NCBI GenBank assembly: GCA_045617625.1
Contig: JAZLJA010000037.1
Coordinates: forward strand, 1-64,000
Source of the DNA: Firm-04 sp045617625
GTDB taxonomy: Bacteria; Bacillota; Clostridia; Oscillospirales; Ruminococcaceae
Direction: 5' to 3'
Length of the DNA stretch: 64,000 bases
Shown: positions 48,571 through 56,023 of the stretch, in pieces
How positions within the stretch are numbered: the first letter of the stretch is position 1
How the letters are laid out: the number at the start of each line of letters is the position of its first letter
The notes under the pieces: model-generated
Database searches by the model: none
Told to the model about the DNA's origin: nothing
Seen by the model: only the letters and a program-made list of their open reading frames with translations
Program-made: the position numbers and the translations under genes

Positions 48571-51212
48571 GCTTTACATATCCGGACAGACGCTCCCCTG
48601 CACTTGACAGTCTCGATCTTTCGGTTGAAAAAGGAGATTTTCTGTTGATCTGCGGAAAATCAGGCTGCGGAAAAACGACTCTTTTGCGGCAAATGAAAAC
48701 CGTCCTCACCCCGAACGGCACAAAAACAGGGGAGATCCTGCTTGACGGCAAAAGCCTTGACGAAATGGATCTGCGCAGTCAGGCATCTGCAATCGGATTT
48801 GTGCAGCAGTCGCCGGAAAATCAGATCGTCACCGATCAGGTTTGGCACGAACTCGCATTCGGGCTGGAAAGCCTCGGAGAAGACGCACAGACGATACGCC
48901 GAAAAGTTGCGGAGATGTCCTCGTTTTTCGGCTTGGAGGATTTGTTTTATCATGATACTGCGTCGCTTTCAGGCGGTCAGAAACAACTTGTGAATCTTGC
49001 GGCGGTGATGACGATGCAGCCATCGGTTTTGATTCTGGATGAACCGACAAGTCAGCTCGATCCCATTGCCGCATCCGATTTTTTTGCGATTCTCGGGAAA
49101 ATCAACCGTGAACTGGGCGTGACGATTCTCCTGACAGAACATCGCCCGGAAGAAGCTTTCGCCTGTGCAAACAAAATCGCGTATATGGAAAACGGCAAGA
49201 TCCTGCACATCGGCACACCGAAAGAAATCGGTGAAAACCTGCGGCAATCGGATTACTTTTCTTCCATGCCGACGGCAATGCGAATCTGGGCGGCGATTCC
49301 GAATCACGCGGAATGCCCCGTGACCGTCAGTGAAGGCAGCCGTTTCCTCAGCCAATTTGCGGAGACAAATCCCCTTGACACGACGCCGATCACCGACAAA
49401 CCCACACAGTTTTCAGATGTCATGCTGCGTGCTGACAAGTTGTGGTTCCGCTACGAAAAAGATGGTGCAGACATTGTAAAAGGGCTTGATTTATCGCTTC
49501 ACAAGGGCGAATTTTTCGCACTGCTCGGCGGAAACGGTGTCGGCAAAACAACCACGCTGAAACTGCTTGCAGGCATCGAAAAGCCATATCGCGGCAGCAT
49601 TATGCAAAACGGAAAAATCGGCATACTGCCGCAAAATCCGCAGGCTTTGTTTGTGAAAAAAACAGTGCATGAGGATCTGCTTGAGCTTTTTTCATGCACG
49701 CATATCCCGCAGGATGTTCAGGCGGAAAACGTGCGGAAAATCGCGGAAATCTGTCATATCGAACAGCTTTTGGATGCTCACCCGTATGACCTCTCAGGCG
49801 GCGAACAGCAGCGTGCAGCCCTTGCAAAAATCCTGCTGACTTCCCCCGATATCCTGCTTCTCGACGAACCGACAAAGGGCATGGATGCCCAGTTCAAGGC
49901 GGAATTTGCTGATATTCTGCTTGGGCTTTTGTCGGAGGGAAAATCTGTTTGCATGGTCAGCCACGACATCGAATTCTGTGCCGAATATGCCGACCGCTGC
50001 GCCCTGTTTTTTGACGGCAGTATCACTTCTGTCGGTGCGCCGCACGCATTTTTCAGCGGCAACAGTTTCTATACCACCGCCGCAAGCCGAATGTCACGCC
50101 ATATTCTCCCGAACGCCGTTACCGTGCAGGATGTCGTGAAAGCCTGCGGCGGGAATGTTCCGACCGCCAAACGGGAACAAAACCTCCCCGAAATCTCCGA
50201 TGAAAAAACCGATGTCCCGAGATCGACAAATGCAGCCGTTTACATAGATCACACATATCACGCAAGTCTCCCCGCTTGGCGAAAAATTGCTGCGGCAGTG
50301 TTCGGTGCAGTCTCACTCGTGATATTCTTCTATACCGCAAGCATCACCGACCTCACGGAAATCATATCGCCCAACGGCGCGACAACACTTGCGGGAAAAC
50401 AACTGCTGATATACGGTGCATTGATTTTATCGCTGTTTCTGACATTTCTCGCAATCGGCAAGCGCACGGATATGCCGACATCAACGCAAATCGACCACGA
50501 GAAAAGAAAGCTTTCAAAGCGCACCAAAGCCGCCGCCGCGATGCTCCTGCTTGCGGTGCCGCTGACTCTGTTTATCGGGATATTCTATCTCGGAAGCCGC
50601 AAATACAATATCATTTCGCTGTTCATCCTCGCGGAATGTATGCTGCCGTTCTTTGTAATGTTTGAGAAAAAGCACCCAAGCGCACGGGAAATCGCAGTCA
50701 TCGCCACACTCTGCGCGATCGCAGTCGCAGGCAGAGCAGCATTTTTCATGCTGCCGCAGTTCAAGCCTGTCATGGCGGTGACGATCATCGCAGGCGCTGC
50801 GTTTGGCGGAGAAACAGGATTTCTCGTGGGTGCAGTTGCAATGCTTGTATCCAATATCCTGTTTTCGCAAGGTCCGTGGACACCGTGGCAGATGTTCGCA
50901 ATGGGCATGGTCGGTTTTTTGGCAGGTATCCTTTTCCAAAAGGGATTCTTGCGCAAAACACGCCTTTCACTTGCGATTTTCGGCGCAGTATCGGCAATCG
51001 TCATATACGGCGGAATCATGAATCCTGCCTCCGCGATGATCTGGAGCACCGAAAAACTCAGCCGTCAACTGCTTCTGACCTATTATCTGGCAGGATTCCC
51101 GATGGACTGTATCCACGCCTTTTCAACTGCATTTTTCCTTTGGGCTGCTGCAGAACCCATGCTCGAAAAACTCTGCCGTATCCAGACAAAATACGGCATC
51201 ATTGATCCTTGA
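48543..51212 (+). CDS. Fused ECF transporter protein: two ATPase domains plus S component
   Basis: 889 aa. ATPase 1 (about 1-230): Walker A GKSGCGKTTL, signature LSGGQKQ, Walker B LILDEPTSQLDP. ATPase 2 (about 295-520): Walker A GGNGVGKTTTLK, signature LSGGEQQRAALAKILL, Walker B ILLLDEPTKGMD. The C-terminal part (about 575-885) has about eight helices and the S-component pattern AGRAAFFMLPQFKPVMAV and GAAFGGETGFLVGAVAM. Normally EcfA1, EcfA2 and S are separate; here all are one chain, and only EcfT is separate. The substrate cannot be told. Start ATG 48543 follows GAGGGA within the end of ecfT. Confidence 0.88.
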   Translation: MEKIRIDNLSFTYPDRRSPALDSLDLSVEKGDFLLICGKSGCGKTTLLRQMKTVLTPNGTKTGEILLDGKSLDEMDLRSQASAIGFVQQSPENQIVTDQVWHELAFGLESLGEDAQTIRRKVAEMSSFFGLEDLFYHDTASLSGGQKQLVNLAAVMTMQPSVLILDEPTSQLDPIAASDFFAILGKINRELGVTILLTEHRPEEAFACANKIAYMENGKILHIGTPKEIGENLRQSDYFSSMPTAMRIWAAIPNHAECPVTVSEGSRFLSQFAETNPLDTTPITDKPTQFSDVMLRADKLWFRYEKDGADIVKGLDLSLHKGEFFALLGGNGVGKTTTLKLLAGIEKPYRGSIMQNGKIGILPQNPQALFVKKTVHEDLLELFSCTHIPQDVQAENVRKIAEICHIEQLLDAHPYDLSGGEQQRAALAKILLTSPDILLLDEPTKGMDAQFKAEFADILLGLLSEGKSVCMVSHDIEFCAEYADRCALFFDGSITSVGAPHAFFSGNSFYTTAASRMSRHILPNAVTVQDVVKACGGNVPTAKREQNLPEISDEKTDVPRSTNAAVYIDHTYHASLPAWRKIAAAVFGAVSLVIFFYTASITDLTEIISPNGATTLAGKQLLIYGALILSLFLTFLAIGKRTDMPTSTQIDHEKRKLSKRTKAAAAMLLLAVPLTLFIGIFYLGSRKYNIISLFILAECMLPFFVMFEKKHPSAREIAVIATLCAIAVAGRAAFFMLPQFKPVMAVTIIAGAAFGGETGFLVGAVAMLVSNILFSQGPWTPWQMFAMGMVGFLAGILFQKGFLRKTRLSLAIFGAVSAIVIYGGIMNPASAMIWSTEKLSRQLLLTYYLAGFPMDCIHAFSTAFFLWAAAEPMLEKLCRIQTKYGIIDP

Positions 51213-51222
51213 TCCTTAACAC

Positions 51223-51258
51223 AAAGGGTATCATGTGAACGCTCACACGATACCCTTT
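51223..51258 (+). terminator. Terminator of the ECF operon
   Basis: AAAGGGTATC (51223-51232) pairs with GATACCCTTT (51249-51258), with inner TGTGA/TCACA pairs, and is followed by CTTCTT. Confidence 0.75.
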
Positions 51259-51373
51259 CTTCATATTCAGTCGTCAGATTCGGATAAATTCTGCGGTTCG
51301 ATGCAAAGATGCACAAACAAACACGTCGATTTCACCATGAAACTCACAAATCAAACAAAGATTGCAAAACCCC

Positions 51374-51402
51374 TTGACAAATGTATCGAGGTGCGATATA
51401 AT
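51374..51402 (+). promoter_or_regulatory. Promoter of padR-DUF2812
   Basis: TTGACA (51374-51379), 17-bp spacer, TATAAT (51397-51402). An imperfect inverted repeat TATCG/CGATA lies inside the spacer. Confidence 0.85.
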
Positions 51403-51411
51403 GCATATAAG

Positions 51412-51440
51412 CTCGATGTATCGAAGCGCGATACATCGAG
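51412..51440. promoter_or_regulatory. Probable PadR operator
   Basis: CTCGATGTATCG (51412-51423) and CGATACATCGAG (51429-51440) are 12-bp perfect arms with a 5-bp spacer, just downstream of the -10. PadR regulators bind ATGTAT/ATACAT inverted repeats in known cases, and a second degenerate copy overlaps the promoter spacer. Autorepression is likely. Confidence 0.75.
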
Positions 51441-51460
51441 ACACAATAGGAGGCGAATTC

Positions 51461-51781
51461 ATGGACGACAAAATCAAACGTGTCTACGTGCCAATGACGG
51501 AAACAGGATTCTACATTCTGTTTTGCCTGCAAAATGAAATGCACGGTTACAGCATCGGACAAAGCGTGAAGGAAATGACAGACGGCGAAGTCACCATTTC
51601 GGCAGGCACGATGTACGGCACACTTTCCAAAATGGAAAAAGACGGACTGATCTCATTTGTCCGCGAGGAAGAAAAACGCAAACTCTATCGGATCACATCG
51701 CTGGGCGCAGAGATTCTCGAACTGGAATGCAGCCGCATCAGACGGCTCTATCGAAATATCGGAGGGAAAGAAAATGGCTGA
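51461..51781 (+). CDS. PadR family transcriptional regulator
   Basis: 106 aa. Winged-helix start TETGFYILFCLQNEMHGYSIG and ISAGTMYGTLSKMEKDGLI are standard PadR features. It has the short C-terminal part of the small PadR class. Start ATG 51461 follows AGGAGG. It overlaps the DUF2812 gene by 8 bp, and its operator lies in front of it. Confidence 0.92.
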   Translation: MDDKIKRVYVPMTETGFYILFCLQNEMHGYSIGQSVKEMTDGEVTISAGTMYGTLSKMEKDGLISFVREEEKRKLYRITSLGAEILELECSRIRRLYRNIGGKENG

Positions 51782-52325
51782 ACAAATCAAAAAATGGAAG
51801 TTTTTCACTCTTTGCGATTATGAAAAAGAGGAAACTTATCTCATGAATATGCATAAACAGGGTTGGAAACTCGTCAGCCCCTCGATCGGCTGCTATACAT
51901 TTGAACGCTGTGAGCCGGAAGAATATGTCTATCGTCTGGATTTTGCAGCAGAGTATCAGGATCGTGAGGAATATTTGCAGATGTTCCGCGATTATGGCTG
52001 GGAGTATCTGGGCGAGATCAATGATTTCACGTATTTCCGCAAGAAATCAAGCAACGAAAACGATGAAGCCAATGAGATCTTCAGCGACAACGAATCGCGT
52101 CTCCAGATGATGTCGAAGGTTCTGCGCTGGAAAATGGTGCCGATTCTGCTGCTGTTTGCGTGCGGCATGGGCCCGATGATGGCAAGAATATTTTCAGGCG
52201 AAACTTCGTTTTCAAGCTTTGTTTGCGGCACTTATGGTTTTCTGTTTGGACTCTATGCTGTGTTCTTTACATACAACTTTATCGGATTCACCCGCCTGAA
52301 GAAAAAATATCAGGGTGAGAATTAA
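51774..52325 (+). CDS. DUF2812-type membrane protein
   Basis: 183 aa. The soluble N-part (about 1-105) has EETYLMNMHKQGWKL and the repeated GWEYLGEINDFTYFRK, typical of DUF2812. Two membrane helices follow (about 122-140 and 150-172). Such proteins are commonly paired with PadR regulators and may act in stress sensing; the function is unknown. Start ATG 51774 follows GGAGGG. Confidence 0.8.
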   Translation: MAEQIKKWKFFTLCDYEKEETYLMNMHKQGWKLVSPSIGCYTFERCEPEEYVYRLDFAAEYQDREEYLQMFRDYGWEYLGEINDFTYFRKKSSNENDEANEIFSDNESRLQMMSKVLRWKMVPILLLFACGMGPMMARIFSGETSFSSFVCGTYGFLFGLYAVFFTYNFIGFTRLKKKYQGEN

Positions 52326-52411
52326 CATAGAACCCGCGATTTGATGGTCGCCGTTTACATAACGGGAGTCCCATTATGAATGCATCGCAGATACAACTTT
52401 ATCTATAAACT

Positions 52412-52440
52412 AAGCGGGCGGCTATTACAGTCGTCCGCTT
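52412..52440 (+). terminator. Terminator of padR-DUF2812
   Basis: AAGCGGGCGGCT (52412-52423) pairs with AGTCGTCCGCTT (52429-52440), with two G-T pairs, followed by TTT. The preceding 52326-52411 stretch has no gene. Confidence 0.72.
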
Positions 52441-52509
52441 TTTGGAGATTTTGCATCATACGGATATTCATGCCGCAAACAGTCAGCAAAGAAAAGAGGA
52501 TCTCGGATA

Positions 52510-53487
52510 TCAGAAACGTGCATCGTAATAAATAAACGGTGTGCTGTTTGCCGCCTCTGCAAACTTCTCCTCTTGATCGATGAAAACAAACCGCACTTCC
52601 GATTCGGAGACATTCCGCAGCGTATCGGGCAGCGAAAACTGCATTTCGACGGTGTCTCCCCCTGTGGCATCATTCTCGACGCAGTAGCCCAGCAGTTCAA
52701 GGGTGATGCGGTTGCCTTCCACAAACCCCATCCGCAAATGAATATCCTCGCAGGGAATCAACATGGTCACGGTGACAACGCCCTGCGAAACCGTTACATC
52801 CCAGAATTGCTCCACAAACGATGCATCGGACACGGGTACACGCTTTTTCTCGATATACGGCCGAAACCGCATCGTATTTCCGGCAGAGCCGCCATCCTGC
52901 GGATTACTGCCGCCGCCGCCGATCAAACCGCCGCCGTTTGGTGCTTCCGTGGTTGTTGTGGTGATACGTGTCGAGGTGGTGACGGTCGTGGCAGATGTGG
53001 TCTGGATGCTTGTGGCAGATGTCGTCACGGAAGTTGTCGGAACAGACGTATCTGCGGTGATTTGGTCTGTCGATACAGCCTCGGTGGATTCGTCAGAGGT
53101 CAGATCCTGCGGTGGTGCATCGGGAGCGGTCGTCACATCCGATCGGGTGGACGATGTCACCGTCGCGTCAATCATCACGCTGCTTGCGGACGTCGCTTCG
53201 GACATCGAATCGACAAGGGGCAGATCGGAGGAGGATGCGGCGGAAGTGGTGGTCGTCGTGTTGGTCAGGGCGGTGGTGGTGACAGAGATCTCGCCGTCAT
53301 TCGGCGGCTGCTCCACGCGCAGCTTCGGATAGACCCATGCGGCAGAAACACACAGCACGATGCACGCAGCGATCGGTGCGGCAATTTTCCACACAGCGAT
53401 ACGCGGCTTTTTGTGCTGCCCCATAGCATCGACGATGTATTCCTCGGGAATATCGTTTATCAGCGAGAACAAATCGCGTGCATTCAC
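52510..53487 (-). CDS. Membrane anti-sigma factor with Thr/Ser-rich stalk and extracytoplasmic domain
   Basis: 325 aa. A short cytoplasmic start (DLFSLINDIPEEYIVDA, about 5-21) resembles that of clostridial anti-sigma proteins. One helix (about 33-52) leads to a long Thr/Ser stalk (about 65-195), a Gly-rich hinge and a C-terminal domain of about 110 residues (RFRPYIEKKRVP onward) that I do not recognise. It would hold the cognate sigma factor at the membrane until an outside signal arrives. The start is GTG 53487, overlapping the sigma stop by 4 bp, so the pair is translationally coupled. Confidence 0.8.
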   Translation of the reverse strand: MNARDLFSLINDIPEEYIVDAMGQHKKPRIAVWKIAAPIAACIVLCVSAAWVYPKLRVEQPPNDGEISVTTTALTNTTTTTSAASSSDLPLVDSMSEATSASSVMIDATVTSSTRSDVTTAPDAPPQDLTSDESTEAVSTDQITADTSVPTTSVTTSATSIQTTSATTVTTSTRITTTTTEAPNGGGLIGGGGSNPQDGGSAGNTMRFRPYIEKKRVPVSDASFVEQFWDVTVSQGVVTVTMLIPCEDIHLRMGFVEGNRITLELLGYCVENDATGGDTVEMQFSLPDTLRNVSESEVRFVFIDQEEKFAEAANSTPFIYYDARF

Positions 53488-54059
53488 AGCAACCCCTCCT
53501 TCCGCAAATACTTTTCCAGCCGTTTCCGAATACGGGAAAGCGACACATATACATGATTTTCTGTCATGTCAAAATCCGATGCCAGATCCTCGATGGAGGA
53601 TGCGTGCCAGTATCGGCGCACAAAAAGCTGACGCTGCTCTGTGGGGAGTTCCCCCAAAAAGCGGGTGATCGCTTCGAGCACCAGCTTTCGGTCAATGCTT
53701 TGCTCCACATTATCATCGCCTGCAACGCATTCGGCAAGTTCATCGAGTGCTTCGGTCATCTGACCGCCGCCGCGTTTTTCGGCAGTACGGGCACTCCAGC
53801 GGTTGCACGCCTGATTGCGCACCAGCTTCATCAGATAAGCACAGAAATTCTGCGGTTTTGCTGGCGGAATGGCATTCCATGCGGACATAAGGGCATCGTT
53901 GAGACATTCTTCGGCATCCTCGTTGCTGCCCAGAATATTCTTCGCTATGGTACGGCAAAGCACACCGTAACGGGAAATCGTTTCGGTGATGGCAGCTTCA
54001 TTTCGCTGTTCATATAGTTGGAGAATGTCATGGTCACGCACATCCTGCACGGCAGTCAC
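53484..54059 (-). CDS. ECF-type RNA polymerase sigma factor
   Basis: 191 aa. Region 2 (about 20-90; NEDAEECLNDALMSAWNAIPP) and region 4 (about 125-185; LPTEQRQLFVRRYWHASSIEDLA, then the helix-turn-helix) are clear. It directs transcription of an unknown regulon, probably including extracytoplasmic functions. The start is GTG 54059 or GTG 54050; both are near AAGGG. Its anti-sigma factor follows. Confidence 0.9.
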   Translation of the reverse strand: MTAVQDVRDHDILQLYEQRNEAAITETISRYGVLCRTIAKNILGSNEDAEECLNDALMSAWNAIPPAKPQNFCAYLMKLVRNQACNRWSARTAEKRGGGQMTEALDELAECVAGDDNVEQSIDRKLVLEAITRFLGELPTEQRQLFVRRYWHASSIEDLASDFDMTENHVYVSLSRIRKRLEKYLRKEGLL

Positions 54060-54096
54060 CGCCCTTCATGTCGATGCCTCTGCTGATAAGAACAGA

Positions 54097-54110
54097 ATTT
54101 TCGCGAAAAT
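54097..54110. promoter_or_regulatory. 14-bp palindrome in the sigma-factor leader
   Basis: ATTTTCGCGAAAAT at 54097-54110 is a perfect palindrome between the promoter and the start codon. It is a possible operator. The rest of 54060-54270 has no gene. Confidence 0.45.
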
Positions 54111-54170
54111 CTTACAGCATAGCGCATATTTTTCCTCAGCCCCGAAACACGGAATCCTTTGTCCATTTTT

Positions 54171-54199
54171 AGTTTAACATATTTTCCTGAGAAATGCAA
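54171..54199 (-). promoter_or_regulatory. Promoter of the sigma/anti-sigma pair
   Basis: Minus strand: TTGCAT (54199-54194), 17-bp spacer, TAAACT (54176-54171). Confidence 0.6.
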
Positions 54200-54270
54200 G
54201 AGCGGCTCACCATTGCAGCCGTATGCGCCTCTGTACGGTAAACAGTTCCTTCTGCACAGCAATTCTATTC

Positions 54271-54299
54271 TTGACATCCATCGTCCGCTGTGATATAAT
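54271..54299 (+). promoter_or_regulatory. Promoter of the DUF1846 gene
   Basis: TTGACA (54271-54276), 17-bp spacer, TATAAT (54294-54299) with extended TGTGA. Confidence 0.85.
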
Positions 54300-54337
54300 A
54301 GAAAGTGAAATTTGTGATTTGAAAGGACGGCATTCTT

Positions 54338-55825
54338 GTGAAAAAGAGGATTGGATTTGATAATGCCAAATATCTGAAAACGCAGTCCGAACATATTCGT
54401 GAACGGATCGCACAGTTTGGCGGAAGACTCTATCTCGAATTCGGCGGCAAGCTCTATGACGACTTCCATGCGTCCCGTGTTCTGCCCGGATTCCAGCCCG
54501 ACAGCAAGCTGAGAATGCTGCTCCAAATGAAAAAAGATGTCGAGATCGTCATCGCCATCAATGCGGCGGATATCGAGCAAAACCGCATCCGCGGCGACCT
54601 GGGCATCACCTACGACATCGACGTTCTGCGCCTGATCGGATTGTTCCGCGAAAAAGGGCTGTATGTCGGCAGCGTGGTCATGACGCAGTTCACGGGCGAA
54701 CCCTCCGCCGAGAAATTCCAGAAACGTCTGGAAGCACTGGGCATCCGCGTGTATCGCCATTACACTATCGACGGCTACCCCTCCAACCGCAGCCTGATCC
54801 TCTCCGAAGACGGATTCGGCAGAAACGAATATATCGAAGTGAGCCGCAGACTGGTCGTTGTGACCGCCCCCGGTCCCGGCAGCGGCAAAATGGCAGTCTG
54901 TCTTTCGCAGATCTATCAGGAACATCAGCGCGGCAACAAGGCAGGCTATGCGAAATTCGAGACTTTCCCCATCTGGAATCTCCCGCTGAAACATCCTGTC
55001 AATGTCGCCTATGAGGCAGCCACCGCTGACCTCAATGACATCAACATGATCGACCCCTTCCATCTCGAAGCCTATGGCGTGACAACCGTCAACTATAACC
55101 GCGATGTGGAAGTGTTCCCCGTGCTGAATGCAATGTTCGACCAGATCTACGGGAAATCGCCGTATCAGTCGCCGACGGATATGGGCGTGAATATGGCAGG
55201 TTTCTGCATCGTGGATGACGAACTGGTGCGCAAAGCGGCACGGCAGGAGATCATCCGCAGAATTTTCAACACACGCTGTCAGCAGCGGCAGGGCATGGCT
55301 GAGGCAGAAGCGGTGCATAAACTGGAACTGCTGATGCAGCAGGTGAACATCACCGAGGAAGAACGCCCTGTTGTGGCAAAGGCGCGTGAAATCGCAGAGC
55401 TGACAGGCGAGCCCGCTGCGGCACTTTGTTTGCCGAACGGAAAAATCGTGACAGGCAGAACAACCGACCTGATGGGGCCTGCATCCACAATGCTGCTGAA
55501 CGCCTTGAAGGCACTGGGACGCATCAACGACAACATTTTGCTTTTGTCGCCCACGGTCATTGAGCCGATACAGCATTTGAAAGTCGATCATCTGGGCAAT
55601 GAAAACCCGCGTCTGCACACCGATGAAACGATGGTGGCGCTGTCGATATCGGCGGCGACAAACCCGACTGCGGAGCACGCGATGACACAGCTTGCAAAGC
55701 TGCGCGGATGTGAGATGCATTCCACGGTGATTTTGTCGCAGGTGGATGAACGCACACTGCGGAGACTCGGCATCAACCTGACCTGTGACCCTGTGTTCCA
55801 GAGCAATCGGCTGTATCAGAAATAA
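54338..55825 (+). CDS. DUF1846 (UPF0371) family protein
   Basis: 495 aa, usual length for the family. IGFDNAKYLKTQSEHI at the start and TAPGPGSGKMAVCLSQ are family hallmarks; the latter resembles a phosphate-binding loop. The structure of the family is known but its biochemical role is not, as far as I recall. The start is GTG 54338, about 10 nt after GAAAGGA. It is monocistronic with a strong promoter and terminator. Confidence 0.88.
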   Translation: MKKRIGFDNAKYLKTQSEHIRERIAQFGGRLYLEFGGKLYDDFHASRVLPGFQPDSKLRMLLQMKKDVEIVIAINAADIEQNRIRGDLGITYDIDVLRLIGLFREKGLYVGSVVMTQFTGEPSAEKFQKRLEALGIRVYRHYTIDGYPSNRSLILSEDGFGRNEYIEVSRRLVVVTAPGPGSGKMAVCLSQIYQEHQRGNKAGYAKFETFPIWNLPLKHPVNVAYEAATADLNDINMIDPFHLEAYGVTTVNYNRDVEVFPVLNAMFDQIYGKSPYQSPTDMGVNMAGFCIVDDELVRKAARQEIIRRIFNTRCQQRQGMAEAEAVHKLELLMQQVNITEEERPVVAKAREIAELTGEPAAALCLPNGKIVTGRTTDLMGPASTMLLNALKALGRINDNILLLSPTVIEPIQHLKVDHLGNENPRLHTDETMVALSISAATNPTAEHAMTQLAKLRGCEMHSTVILSQVDERTLRRLGINLTCDPVFQSNRLYQK

Positions 55826-55923
55826 GGTGCCTTCGGCGGTTTTGATTCGGCTCACATGCTTTGCAAGTGAGACATAACGCAAACGACGAAACACCTTTTC
55901 CGAAACAAAAACATATAAAACTC

Positions 55924-55960
55924 AAATCGGACGACCCACATAAAAGGTCGTCCGATTTTT
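55924..55960 (+). terminator. Bidirectional terminator after the DUF1846 gene
   Basis: AAATCGGACGACC (55924-55936) pairs with GGTCGTCCGATTT (55946-55958) and is followed by TTTTG. The convergent ABC transporter gene ends at 56024, so the same hairpin may serve it. Confidence 0.85.
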
Positions 55961-56023
55961 TGTTTCCGATCATTCGATTGACGTAAGGGGGCTCCCATGA
56001 TCAATGCGCCGCAGGCAGCTCTC

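Noticed and set aside
54056..55894. 612-codon minus-strand frame opposite the DUF1846 gene
   Set aside because: The plus-strand protein is a clear family member with promoter and terminator. The antisense frame has no such support.
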